DNA of 45,661 nucleotides from UCB3 sp964415605. Its GTDB lineage: Bacteria > Chloroflexota > Anaerolineae > Epilineales > Epilineaceae. Below are positions 37,249 to 45,661 of this stretch, piece after piece (the stretch's first letter is position 1; each line of letters starts with the position of its first letter). The translations under genes were made by a program, and so were the position numbers. The notes under the pieces are model-generated. The model was not told the origin of the DNA, did not search any database, and was given only the letters and a program-made list of their open reading frames with translations. The stretch spans positions 1-45,661 of the forward strand of contig CAYQBA010000012.1 of NCBI GenBank assembly GCA_964415605.1, written 5' to 3'.

Positions 37249-39552
37249 ATGCAACACCCCACGGCGACGTCCGACTCCGAAGCCGAGGGCGATCGCCGGC
37301 CGGACGCGTCGATCGGGGGGCCGGCGGCGGCGGCGTCCGGCGGTGCGCTTCCGACCGACAGGCCGTCCACCGTGGCCGCCGGAGATCCGTCCGAGCCGGC
37401 CGGTGGTGTGCCGTCGAGTGATGCTTCGACTGCTGAAGCACCGCTGAGCGATGTGGCGGGCGCCAGCACGCCCTCCACCACGACGGGGGCGGCGCTGGCG
37501 CTCCTCGCCATCGCCTTAGCCGGCACCGGCCAGTTCTTCCTGTCGCGCGACCGGGCCCTGGCGTTGGGCCTGTTCGACTACCTGGCCGGCGCCCTGTGCA
37601 TCGCGGCCCTGGTGCGGTGGGCCTGGTCGGGGAGTCGGGAGCGCTCGACCGGCAAGGTGGCCGTGCGCGAGACGCCGCCAGGGATCGGTGCCTGGATCGC
37701 CGCCCTTCGACAGTTGGCGGTCGAGCCGATCGCCCTGGCCCGCCGGTGCGCGGCAGGCGTGGCGGGATCCCCGCTCCGCGCCGCCGCCGTGGCGCTCGCG
37801 TTGACCCTGTCGGCCTCGATCTACGCCGTGCTGGTGATCCGGGCCGACGCCCCGGTCTCCTACTGGGACGTGTTCGGGCTGTGGCTGGTGTCCGTCGGGC
37901 TGTACCTGGCGGCGCTCGGCTGGGGTGAGCGCGTGGTGCGGCCGTCGTGGTGGCGCGCGGTCGCGAGCCGCCATCGGGTGCCGCTGCTCGACGCGACGGC
38001 GCTCCTGGCGCTTGGGTTGTTCCTCCGCGTGTGGCGTCTGGGCACCTGGCCGGACATCATCGACGGCGACGAGGGCATGATCGGCGACATCGGCCGCGAC
38101 CTGGCGGTGACAGCGACCGGCAACATCTTCGGATCCGCCTGGGGGCACGGCAACCTGTACTACTACCTGGTCAGCGTGCCCTACGCCTGGCTGGACGACG
38201 CGGTCACCGCCCTGCGGCTGCCGAGCGCGGTGGGCGGCGCGCTGGCCGTGCCGGCGACGTACCTAGCCGCCCGGCAGCTTTTCGGGCGCCAGGTGGGGCT
38301 CGTGGCCGGGTTCCTGCTGGCGGTGTCGCACGCGCACATCCACTTCAGCCGCATCGCGTTCTGCCACGGCTGCGACGGCCTGACCGCGGCGGCGGCCATG
38401 TTCGGCCTGGCGCGGGGGCTCGACCGACGCGACCCGGGCTGGATGGCGGTGTCGGGTGTGGTGCTCGGGCTGGCGCAGTACGGCTACGTCGGCGGCCGGC
38501 TGATCGACGTCGTCGTGGCGGTGTTCTTCGTCGCGGTCATGTTCAGCGACCCGGCCTACATCCGCGCGCGCCTGGGGCTCGTGGCCGCGGCGGCCGGCGC
38601 GGCACTGGTCACGGCCGCGCCGATCCTGTATTGGGCCCGCTACCGGACCGGCGACTACATGTCGCGCCTGGGCATGGTGGGCCTCGTCCAGCACCGGGCC
38701 GAGGTCGGCGAGCCGCCGCCGGATCTGGCGGTCTTCGCGACGCAGCTCCGGGACGCGTTCCTGGCGCTCGGGACGTATCCCGTCGACATGTACTACGCCG
38801 CGCGCATCCCGATGCTCGACGCCGCGTCGGCGGCGCTGCTGGTGCTGGGTGCCGCCGTGGCGATCGTGCGCTGGCGCGACCGGCTCGCGCTCCTCCCGCT
38901 GTTCCACGTCTTTGGCGCGGTCGCGGCCCTGGCGTTCGTGATGTTGCCCAACGCCTCCGCCTACCGCATCACCGGCGTCCTGGCGTCGTGCGCGATCCTC
39001 GTCGCGCTGGGGCTGGTGGCGCTGGCGGAGGGGGGCCTGCGCGGGCTCGGCCTCGACGCACGGGCGCCCCGCGTGGTGGTGGCGGTCGCCGCGCTCGCGA
39101 TCGGCGCCTACAACGTGAACTACTACTTCCGCGATCATCTGGTCAACTGCCGCTATGGCGACCCGCGCTCGGCGTCGGCCGCCCTCATCGGCGGCTTCCT
39201 GCGCGATCGGGGCGGTGCCGACACGGTGTTCGCGGCCACCGACCCCGACTTCGCGCTGCAACCGTTCCTCAACCAGGTGTTCCTCTCGAACCGCGAGGCC
39301 CGCGACCTCGCCACGCTGCCGCCGGAGACGCCGCGCCCGGGCGCGGAAGGCAGCGCTGCGTTCATCTATACGCTCCCCGGCGACACGCTCGACCTGGCGG
39401 CCGCCGTCGGCGACGTGCGGCCGGCGTGGGTCGTGGTGGGTCCGACGAACGCGAGCAAGCTCGACGCGCTGGCGGCGGCCGCGCCGGGCGGCGAGCGGGT
39501 GACGCTCACCCGCTGCGGGGTCGATCTGGTTCAGGTGCTCCGGCTGCCCTGA
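37249..39552 (+). CDS. GT39/PMT-like multi-pass glycosyltransferase
   Basis: 767 residues starting 6 bp after the preceding stop, so co-transcribed. Residues 1-75 are Ser/Thr/Pro/Gly-rich and disordered. Then there are several membrane spans (for example ALALLAIALAGTG), a second block from about 180, and the catalytic-loop-like acidic motif IIDGDEG (D272-E275) in the first large extracytoplasmic loop, as in PMT/ArnT GT-C enzymes. GHGNLYYYLVSVPYAWL and LRLPSAVGGALAVPATYLAARQLF follow, as in PMT_2 proteins. The last 150 residues form a soluble domain. It probably transfers a sugar from polyprenyl phosphate to a lipid, glycan or protein outside the membrane. The donor and acceptor are not predictable. 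Confidence 0.85.
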   Translation: MQHPTATSDSEAEGDRRPDASIGGPAAAASGGALPTDRPSTVAAGDPSEPAGGVPSSDASTAEAPLSDVAGASTPSTTTGAALALLAIALAGTGQFFLSRDRALALGLFDYLAGALCIAALVRWAWSGSRERSTGKVAVRETPPGIGAWIAALRQLAVEPIALARRCAAGVAGSPLRAAAVALALTLSASIYAVLVIRADAPVSYWDVFGLWLVSVGLYLAALGWGERVVRPSWWRAVASRHRVPLLDATALLALGLFLRVWRLGTWPDIIDGDEGMIGDIGRDLAVTATGNIFGSAWGHGNLYYYLVSVPYAWLDDAVTALRLPSAVGGALAVPATYLAARQLFGRQVGLVAGFLLAVSHAHIHFSRIAFCHGCDGLTAAAAMFGLARGLDRRDPGWMAVSGVVLGLAQYGYVGGRLIDVVVAVFFVAVMFSDPAYIRARLGLVAAAAGAALVTAAPILYWARYRTGDYMSRLGMVGLVQHRAEVGEPPPDLAVFATQLRDAFLALGTYPVDMYYAARIPMLDAASAALLVLGAAVAIVRWRDRLALLPLFHVFGAVAALAFVMLPNASAYRITGVLASCAILVALGLVALAEGGLRGLGLDARAPRVVVAVAALAIGAYNVNYYFRDHLVNCRYGDPRSASAALIGGFLRDRGGADTVFAATDPDFALQPFLNQVFLSNREARDLATLPPETPRPGAEGSAAFIYTLPGDTLDLAAAVGDVRPAWVVVGPTNASKLDALAAAAPGGERVTLTRCGVDLVQVLRLP

Positions 39553-39582
39553 CGCGCGGCCGGGTTCGCGAAGCGGGGAGCC

Positions 39583-40656
39583 TCAACCGCCGAGGTGGCG
39601 GCGCGCGACCTCGTACATCTCCGCCGCCATGTCGATCATCTGGTCGAGCTCGAGCGGGTCGACGTCGTAGTGCGGTCGGGGGTCGGACAGCTCGTCGAGC
39701 AGCTCGTCGCTGACATCGACCATGCCCAGCGCACGCATCAGCCGGATGAACCGGCCCTGGTTGCGGCGCCCGGTGGCCCGCATCTTCTGGAGCCAAGGGT
39801 CGTCGAAGTCCATGAGCCCCATCTTGCGCATCCACACCAGCGTCTGCAGGAACCCGCCGGTGGGCGGCGTGCCGGCGCGCCGGCCGGCGACGTCGAGGTA
39901 GCCCTTGCGCGACGCCGCCGGCTGCGACTCGTCGAGGACGAGCAGCCGCCCGACGCTGTGGCGGACGAACGAGCGGAAGGCGGGGCCGTTGGTGCTGCCG
40001 GCGATGGTGGGGTCGAACACGACCGCCAGGCCCGTGTCCGCGCGGACGCCGGGGAGGGTGGTGAAGAGCGTGTAGAGTGGCACCGTGTCGACCGCGAGGC
40101 CAAGGTTGGTGCCCGATTGCACGGCCTGCCAGGGCTCTCGCGCCGCCACGATGGCGCCGAGCACGGCCAGCTCGCCGAGCGCGATGTCGCGGCGCTGCCC
40201 GAGGGCGTCCAGCACGGTGTAGCCCACTTGATCCTCGGCCCGTCGGCCGGGGGTGTCGGCGAAGTCGATCGCCGAGCCCGTCAGGACATACGTCACCGGG
40301 ATCAGCGTGGCGAACGGCACCTTGCGTGGCTCGAGGCCGGCGCCACGCCCGGCTGCCAGCGCCTGGCGCGCCGGGTCCGACAGCTGCTCCAGCGCGGTGG
40401 CCGCCGCGGGCAGGCGGTCCGCGGTCCACCCGACGAACATCCAGCGCCCGCGGACGCCGCGTGCCGTGCTCACGACGGCGGCGCTGAGCTGGTCGACCAG
40501 CGGCGCGCCCGGCCGGCCGGCGGGCGGGGGGCCGACCGAGGCATTGGAGGACGCGGCGTGGGTGTCGACGCCGGGGACGCCGGATCCCGTCTCGGCCGGG
40601 CGCGTGGCGGGCGCGGGCTCGCCGATGCTCTCGCCGTCGGGGGTGCGGTCGCTCAT
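39583..40656 (-). CDS. Unknown cytoplasmic protein
   Basis: 357 residues that I do not recognise. Residues 1-50 are disordered (Pro/Ala/Ser/Thr/Gly). The remainder looks like an alpha/beta fold: GRWMFVGWTADRLP, VPFATLIPVTYVLTGSAIDF, LGLAVDTVPLYTLFTTLPG, a Val/Asp segment with VVFDPTIAGSTNG, and VGRLLVLDESQPA. A helical C-terminus contains MRKMGLMDFDDPWLQKM and is acidic (DPLELDQMIDMAAEMYE). No P-loop, metal site or membrane span is seen. It has an excellent promoter that places transcription start at the ATG. It is convergent with the glycosyltransferase gene and 196 bp downstream of the helicase gene. Confidence 0.75.
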   Translation of the reverse strand: MSDRTPDGESIGEPAPATRPAETGSGVPGVDTHAASSNASVGPPPAGRPGAPLVDQLSAAVVSTARGVRGRWMFVGWTADRLPAAATALEQLSDPARQALAAGRGAGLEPRKVPFATLIPVTYVLTGSAIDFADTPGRRAEDQVGYTVLDALGQRRDIALGELAVLGAIVAAREPWQAVQSGTNLGLAVDTVPLYTLFTTLPGVRADTGLAVVFDPTIAGSTNGPAFRSFVRHSVGRLLVLDESQPAASRKGYLDVAGRRAGTPPTGGFLQTLVWMRKMGLMDFDDPWLQKMRATGRRNQGRFIRLMRALGMVDVSDELLDELSDPRPHYDVDPLELDQMIDMAAEMYEVARRHLGG

Positions 40657-40663
40657 CGCGGCT

Positions 40664-40692
40664 ATTCTGGTCTCCCGTCCGGGCGTTGTCAA
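40664..40692 (-). promoter_or_regulatory. Sigma-70-type promoter with leaderless spacing
   Basis: On the minus strand TTGACA (40692-40687, perfect -35), a 17-bp spacer and CAGAAT (40669-40664), then seven bases and ATG 40656. The transcript should start at or one base before the start codon. Confidence 0.65.
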
Positions 40693-40852
40693 TCCTGCCG
40701 ACGCGTTCATGCCGAGGCCGCGCGGGCAGGCGAGCCGCGAACCGGCGCGTCCCGACACGGCCTCGGACGGTGCGGGCATGCCCTGCGCCGACGGACGGAC
40801 GATGGCATCTCCGGCACCGCATGCCCACCGCGGTCCGCGGCGGCCGGCCCCG

Positions 40853-43039
40853 TCACCCCCCGCGCGTGTCGCCGCGCTCCAGCGCATCCAGCCGCTCCCA
40901 TGCCTCGACCAGGCTGGCGTCGGTGTCGACCACCACGGCGCGCAGCGCATCGATCCGCGTCGCGAGGGCCGGCGTCACGCGCGCCGGCGGTACGGTCTCG
41001 AGCAGCACCTTGAGGCTGTGGCTGAGATGCCGCAGCAGCAGGCCCTCGCTGCGCTGCAGGTCATAGCGCTTGACGTAACCCGGGAAGTCCAGCCCATGCT
41101 CGAGGAGGTCGCGCGCGATGGACTTGGGCCGCACCTCGTCGGCGCGGACCCACGGGTGGCGCGCCGCGAAGGCCGCGAACCGACGCTCGACGAAGTCGGC
41201 CAGCGGGCGCGGATACGTGACGGCCTCCACCTGGGCCTGGCGCTCCTCGAAGGGGACGCCCTCGGCCTTGAGCTGGGCGATGATCGCGGCCCGGGCGTGA
41301 CGTTGCTGCTGCTTGAGGATGGGCACGGGGTCTTCGAGGATCGCCTCGACCAGGCTCACGATGTCGAGATCCAGGCTCCCCGTCTTCCGGTCGAGGGCGA
41401 GGATGGCGTCGACGAGGAACAGCGAGAGCGCCTGGCGCATCGCGAAGCGGGGCTGGAGCTCGGGGTCGACGTACACCCTGGCGGCGGGCGAGGGGCGGTC
41501 GGTGCCCAGCTCCGACACGCGGGCGACCTCGACCAGCCCGGCGCGGCGCAGCGAGCGGAACAGCGCGGCCGCCTCGCGCAAGAGTCCCGGGTGCGCCGCC
41601 GGCGGCTGGTGGCCCTGGCGGATCAGCGTGACGACGGCGGCGTAGCCGGCGGGGTCGGCCGTCCGGCGCAGGGCATCGACGATCAGGCCGTGTGTCAGGC
41701 GCAGGTGGGGGGTCAGCGGTTCGATGGGGCGGCGGACGAGATCCTCGAACACCGCGCGGCTCCACTGCACGGCGCCGGGCGGCGGCTGCTTGCGGCGGAT
41801 GTTCTTGCGTCCGCCGGCGGCCTTCTGGGCCAGGCGCGCGTTCTCGATGACGTGCGGCGGCGCCTGCGCCACCACGTGGCCGACGTCGTCGAAGCCCTTG
41901 CGACCGGATCGGCCCGCGATCTGCCGGAAGTCGCGGGCGCCCAGCAGGCGTGCCTGGCGGCCGTCGAACTTGGCAAGCGCGGTGAAGACCACGGTCCGCA
42001 GCGGGACGTTCACGCCGACGCCCAGCGTGTCGGTGCCGCAGATCACCTTCAGCAAGCCGGCTTGCGCAAGCTGCTCGACGAGCAGGCGGTACTTCGGCAG
42101 CATTCCGGCATGGTGGATGCCGATGCCGTGGCCGAGGTACCGCCGCAGCTCGCGCCCGAACGGGGTGTCGAGCGGGGTCTGCGACAGGCGCGCCGCGATC
42201 CGCTCGCGGTCGGCGCGCGGCGCCACGGTCTGGCTCGTCAGGTTGCCCGCCAGCTCGCCGCACGCGCGATGCGTGAAGCTCACGAGATAGGCGGGCACCC
42301 ATTCGCGGTCGACCAGCCACTGGACCGTCTCGTGGATCGGCGTCTCGCGCCACGTGAAGTCCAGCGGCACCGGCCGCGCGTCGCGGTGCACGACGGCGAT
42401 GTCGCGGCCGGTCCGATCGCGCAGGCGCGCCGCGATGCCCGCGACGTCGCCGAGCGTGGCCGACATCAAGAGGAAGCGGGTCGTCGGCAGCATCACGAGC
42501 GGCACCTGCCAGGCCGTGCCGCGGTCGGCGTCGCCGTAGAAGTGGAACTCGTCCATGACGACGTGCGCCGGCCGTCGGTCCGCATCGTCGCGCAGCGCCA
42601 TGCTGGATAGGACCTCGGCGGTGCAGCAGATCACCGGCGCCGCGGGGTTGACGCTGGCGTCGCCGGTGAGCATGCCCACCCGCGCCGCACCGAGGATGTC
42701 GCAGAGCAGGAAGAACTTCTCGCTGGCCAGGGCCTTGGTGGGGCTGGTGTAGAACGACCGCTGTCCGGCGGCCAGCGCCAGGGTGTGGAGCCCCAGCGCC
42801 ACGAGGGACTTGCCGGAGCCCGTGGGCGTGCTGAGGATGACGTGCCGGCCGGCAGCCAGCTCGATCAGGGCTTCCACCTGGTGGTCGTAGGGCGCGAGGC
42901 CGCTCGCCGCGGCCCACGCGAGGAACCGGTCGACGACGTCGATGGGATCGGGGGCTTGGTCCGCGAGAATGGCGGCCGCCAGCCGCGGGCCCCACGCCTT
43001 CCGGGCGGGCTCCGCATCTGGGGTGGGGGCGGCGGTCAT
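40853..43039 (-). CDS. Ski2-like DEAD/DEAH-box helicase, DUF3516 family
   Basis: 728 residues. Motifs in order: Walker A STPTGSGKS (70-78), DEFH box (163-166), SAT (193-195), and motif VI QIAGRSGR (373-380). The segment ICGTDTLGVGVNVPLRTVVF precedes it, and KNIRRKQPPPGAVQW follows as in actinobacterial DUF3516 helicases. The C-terminal 320 residues are the DUF3516-like helical domain. ATP-dependent RNA (or DNA) unwinding is expected from the family; a role in RNA processing or decay is inferred. ATG 43039 lies six bases after TATCAT, so translation is probably leaderless; a longer start at 43486 is rejected because the extension is Arg/Ser/Ala-rich and runs into the divergent gene. Confidence 0.92.
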   Translation of the reverse strand: MTAAPTPDAEPARKAWGPRLAAAILADQAPDPIDVVDRFLAWAAASGLAPYDHQVEALIELAAGRHVILSTPTGSGKSLVALGLHTLALAAGQRSFYTSPTKALASEKFFLLCDILGAARVGMLTGDASVNPAAPVICCTAEVLSSMALRDDADRRPAHVVMDEFHFYGDADRGTAWQVPLVMLPTTRFLLMSATLGDVAGIAARLRDRTGRDIAVVHRDARPVPLDFTWRETPIHETVQWLVDREWVPAYLVSFTHRACGELAGNLTSQTVAPRADRERIAARLSQTPLDTPFGRELRRYLGHGIGIHHAGMLPKYRLLVEQLAQAGLLKVICGTDTLGVGVNVPLRTVVFTALAKFDGRQARLLGARDFRQIAGRSGRKGFDDVGHVVAQAPPHVIENARLAQKAAGGRKNIRRKQPPPGAVQWSRAVFEDLVRRPIEPLTPHLRLTHGLIVDALRRTADPAGYAAVVTLIRQGHQPPAAHPGLLREAAALFRSLRRAGLVEVARVSELGTDRPSPAARVYVDPELQPRFAMRQALSLFLVDAILALDRKTGSLDLDIVSLVEAILEDPVPILKQQQRHARAAIIAQLKAEGVPFEERQAQVEAVTYPRPLADFVERRFAAFAARHPWVRADEVRPKSIARDLLEHGLDFPGYVKRYDLQRSEGLLLRHLSHSLKVLLETVPPARVTPALATRIDALRAVVVDTDASLVEAWERLDALERGDTRGG

Positions 43040-43045
43040 GGCGCA

Positions 43046-43051
43046 ATGATA
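43046..43051 (-). promoter_or_regulatory. -10-like hexamer with leaderless spacing before the helicase gene
   Basis: TATCAT on the minus strand, six bases, then ATG 43039, so the predicted start point is the A of the ATG. No clear -35 is present. Confidence 0.4.
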
Positions 43052-43198
43052 CGGTCGCCGATCGAGCACGACCGAATCGCGCGGCGAGGATGCGCGCGGC
43101 ATCGATGCTCCGCGGGTGAAGGGCCGGGACGGCGTGGGCGGGTGGTCTGAGCGCGCGCATCCGACGCCGTGGGCTGCTGGCGGATCTTCGGCGTGCAC

Positions 43199-43227
43199 GT
43201 GACCGATTGGGGATCCGGGTCCATGAT
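43199..43227 (+). promoter_or_regulatory. Possible promoter for the cytochrome protein gene
   Basis: GTGACC (43199-43204), 17 bp and CATGAT (43222-43227), each four of six matches to consensus. The -10 lies in the palindrome CATGATCATG. A start near 43234 would give a leader of about 74 nt. Confidence 0.25.
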
Positions 43228-43307
43228 CATGTCGACGGACGCCCATGGCAGCCGATGGGCCCGTCGGCCCGTACCGTGCGCCAAGTCCAACCCGTGAGGA
43301 TGCCACC

Positions 43308-45661
43308 ATGCGCCGCTCGCTCCTGATCGCCGCCGCCCTGCTCCTGCTCGCCCTGGCGGGCCCGGCCCGCGCCGCCGCGCCGGTGGGCGACCGGGCCTTC
43401 AAGAGCGGCCCGATCCAGATCACCGCCGACGGCCGTTGGGTCTGGACGGCCAACGCCCACGCCGACACCGTGTTCCGCATCGACACGCGCGACCGGAGCG
43501 TGGCGGCCTACCTGCTCCCCGACCCCGCCGTGGTCGACAGCCCGCGCGGGCTGTCGGTGCGCGAGGACGGGAGCGAGGTGTGGGTGGCATGCCACGACAC
43601 CGACCGCGTGTACGTGCTGGACGGCGAGACGGGCGCCGTCAAGGCCACGATCGAGCTCCCGTGGGGCAGCGGGCCGTACTCGGTGGCGCTGTCGCGGCCG
43701 GATGCCGAGACGGGCCGGCAACGCTGGGCGCTGGTGACGCTGCACCGGTCCAACGCGCTGGCGATCATCGACACCGCGACCCGCGCGGTGATCCCGCTCG
43801 GCGGGGTGTTCGTGTCGCCGCACGGCATCGTGTGGACCGAGGACGGCACGTCGGCGTGGGTCAGCCACCTCCTGGTGACCGACGAGCACGCGCAGCTGGC
43901 GCGCGTCGACATCACCGGGCCGACCCCTACGGTCGCCACGCGCGTCACCGCGTTCGCGGCGACCCCGCAAAACAACCCGCAGCTCACCAACCCCGACGCC
44001 GCCAAGAACGTCGCCGAGGGCGGCTACCTCAACTTCCGCGGCCATCCGGCGCAGATCCCGTCGTCGACCGGGCTGCAGCAGGTGTGGCTGCCCGCGCAGT
44101 ACCACAACATGCACGCCGACGGCTTCACCCCGGACAGCACGGTGCAGGTGTCGCTGCGCCGGCTGGACCTGGCGAACCGCCGGGTCCTCGCCGGCGACAA
44201 GGTCGTCCTCACCGCCGTCAGCGTCCACAACCCCAACCAGGGCCACAACAACCCGGCCTGGCTCGGGTGGGGGTGGGACGCGTCGATCTCGGGCGCCGTC
44301 GACATCGGCTTCGCGCGCCTGGGCGGCAAGGTCCACGCCGCCGTGCTGGCCGAGCAGAGCAACGAGCTCGTGGTGTTGCCGTGGGACATCGCGCCGTTCC
44401 GCTCGGCCACCGATCGCGCCGCCCCCAAGCTCCCGGAGGTCCGCGTCGGCGACCGGCCGATGGGTGTGGCCCTGTCGCCGACGGAGCCGGTCGCCTACGT
44501 CTACAACGACCTGTCGTTCGACGTCTCGGTGGTCGACCTGTCCGACCCGGCCCGACCCCGGCAGACCCATCGCCTGGCCACCAGCATGCCGCGCGGGCTC
44601 GAACGGTACCCCGTGTCCGATCCCGTGGCGCTGCGCGGCGCCAAGCTCTTTTACACCAGCGCCGACCCGCGCCTGTCCGGCAACGAGAAGGTCGCGTGTG
44701 CCACGTGCCACATCAACGGCGAGAGCGACGGGCGGGCCTGGGCGATGCACGAGACCCCGGCCGGGACGGCCGGGCAGCGCCACGGCCCGCGCGTGACGCT
44801 CGACCTCCTCGGCCTCGGGCGGACGCTCACGAGCGGGCGGCGGCATCCGACGCTGGGCTGGGGCGAGATCCACGTCAGCGGCGACCGCGACGAGGTGCAG
44901 GACTTCGAATGGACCGTGCGCGGGCCGCAGATGGGCGGCACGGGCTTCCTGGGCGACGGGGCGCAGCCGGAGCTCGGCGCGCCCAACGCCGGCCGGGATG
45001 CCGACCTCGACGCGCTGGCGGCCTACGTCATGGCCGTCCCGCCGCTGGCCCGTAGCCCGTTCCGCGGCCCCGACGGCGGCCTGACCGAGGCGGCGGTGCG
45101 CGGCGCGACCTACTTCAACGGCAACGACCCGGAAGCGCGGCCGGCCGACGCCCGCTGCGCCAGCTGCCACGTGCCGGCGACCGCGTTCCTCGACCACGGG
45201 TTCCACGACGTCGGCGCGCGCCGCCCCGGCGAGGAGCTCGAGCTGAACGACCGCGACAAGCGCGGCGAGTGCCTGTGGTGCGTCAACACCCCGAGCCTCG
45301 TCGGCGCCTTCGCCCGGCCGCACCTGCGCGGCGCCTACCAGTGGGCCACCGACCTCATGGGGCTCTTCGACGACTTCGTCGAGCCCGGCCGGCCCAAGCC
45401 GCACGGCCGCATCCAGACCCTGACGGTACGCCAGCGGCTGGACCTGGCGGAGTTCGTCCTGTCCATCGACGGCAACCTCGATGGCGCCTCCGTCGCGGGG
45501 CTGCGGGACACGGCGCCGCCCCGCATTGCCCGGGTGTCGCCGACGTCGCGCACGCGCATCGAGGTGTGGTTCAACGAGACCGTGGACGCCGAGTCCGCCG
45601 GCAACCCGGCCAACTACCGCCTGGTCGCCCTGCCCTCGGGTGCCCCGCAACCCATCACGGC
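43308..45661 (+). CDS. Exported beta-propeller cytochrome c protein, 3'-truncated by the window
   Basis: At least 784 residues with no stop before the window end. A signal peptide (LLIAAALLLLALAGPARAA) follows ATG 43308, which has a TGAGGA site about seven bases upstream. Residues 30-440 are a YVTN/NHL-type propeller (ITADGRWVWTANAHADTVFRID, RGLSVREDGSEVWVACHDTDRVYVLD, MGVALSPTEPVAYVYND). Then come two haem-binding CxxCH motifs, CATCH (464-468) and CASCH (617-621), within a cytochrome c peroxidase/MauG-like region, and a CLWCVNTPSL segment where CxxC lacks the His. An Ig-like domain begins near the edge (RIEVWFNETVDAESAGNPANYRL). Probably a periplasmic or extracellular electron-transfer or surface redox protein. 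Confidence 0.88.
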   Translation, partial: MRRSLLIAAALLLLALAGPARAAAPVGDRAFKSGPIQITADGRWVWTANAHADTVFRIDTRDRSVAAYLLPDPAVVDSPRGLSVREDGSEVWVACHDTDRVYVLDGETGAVKATIELPWGSGPYSVALSRPDAETGRQRWALVTLHRSNALAIIDTATRAVIPLGGVFVSPHGIVWTEDGTSAWVSHLLVTDEHAQLARVDITGPTPTVATRVTAFAATPQNNPQLTNPDAAKNVAEGGYLNFRGHPAQIPSSTGLQQVWLPAQYHNMHADGFTPDSTVQVSLRRLDLANRRVLAGDKVVLTAVSVHNPNQGHNNPAWLGWGWDASISGAVDIGFARLGGKVHAAVLAEQSNELVVLPWDIAPFRSATDRAAPKLPEVRVGDRPMGVALSPTEPVAYVYNDLSFDVSVVDLSDPARPRQTHRLATSMPRGLERYPVSDPVALRGAKLFYTSADPRLSGNEKVACATCHINGESDGRAWAMHETPAGTAGQRHGPRVTLDLLGLGRTLTSGRRHPTLGWGEIHVSGDRDEVQDFEWTVRGPQMGGTGFLGDGAQPELGAPNAGRDADLDALAAYVMAVPPLARSPFRGPDGGLTEAAVRGATYFNGNDPEARPADARCASCHVPATAFLDHGFHDVGARRPGEELELNDRDKRGECLWCVNTPSLVGAFARPHLRGAYQWATDLMGLFDDFVEPGRPKPHGRIQTLTVRQRLDLAEFVLSIDGNLDGASVAGLRDTAPPRIARVSPTSRTRIEVWFNETVDAESAGNPANYRLVALPSGAPQPIT

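Noticed and set aside
43227..45650. 807-codon minus-strand frame over the cytochrome gene
   Set aside because: The plus strand encodes a signal peptide, propeller repeats and two CxxCH motifs in one open frame; the minus frame is a shadow.

Overview
The window is very GC-rich, gene-dense bacterial chromosome with no tRNA, rRNA, CRISPR array, transposase or phage gene that I can see. It most resembles a Chloroflexota (Anaerolineae-like) genome. The grounds are several very large secreted proteins built from DUF11/Ig-like or von Willebrand A domains, Pro-Thr-rich 'TPTATPTP' linkers, and a recurrent C-terminal '-YLPhhhR-' tail that I recall from secreted proteins of that phylum. This is inference: no taxonomic marker search was possible, and pyrG is the best marker here.

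Layout. (1) 1-5.2 kb: the end of an unknown gene, an SPFH/band-7 protein, a DUF2142/GT-C-type membrane protein and an orphan DNA methyltransferase. (2) 5.2-16.6 kb: three minus-strand exported proteins, namely a 1.3-kresidue DUF11/Ig repeat protein, an 1.8-kresidue subtilisin-like protease with repeat domains, and an SdrD_B-like protein ending in an LPPTG sortase-type signal. The last has a strong promoter with an overlapping inverted repeat and an intrinsic terminator. (3) 16.6-19.8 kb: pyrG (CTP synthase) with a coupled unknown gene, divergent from a TetR regulator. (4) 19.8-31.3 kb: an FG-GAP/ASPIC-UnbV protein, a triple-module vWA protein, moaA, a lipoprotein, and a second secreted subtilase. 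(5) 31.3-34.3 kb: a GH-A clan lipoprotein and an unusual fold-III PLP decarboxylase-like enzyme. (6) 34.6-39.6 kb: a plus-strand run of a PspA-like coiled-coil protein, a membrane-anchored substrate-binding/OmpA fusion and a GT39-like glycosyltransferase. (7) 39.6-45.7 kb: an unknown protein, a Ski2-like DUF3516 helicase, and a beta-propeller cytochrome c protein cut by the window end.

Themes. Much of the window serves the cell surface. Five exported proteins share the YLP-type tail and one carries LPxTG, so two surface-sorting routes may coexist. Two multi-spanning GT-C-like transferases could supply glycans to the Thr-Pro linkers (inference). Six genes have a -10-like hexamer 6-7 nt before the ATG, which implies leaderless transcripts, while several exported-protein genes have good Shine-Dalgarno sites. 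The decarboxylase/PspA divergent promoter region holds a perfect 14-bp inverted repeat with three GCGATCGC octamers.
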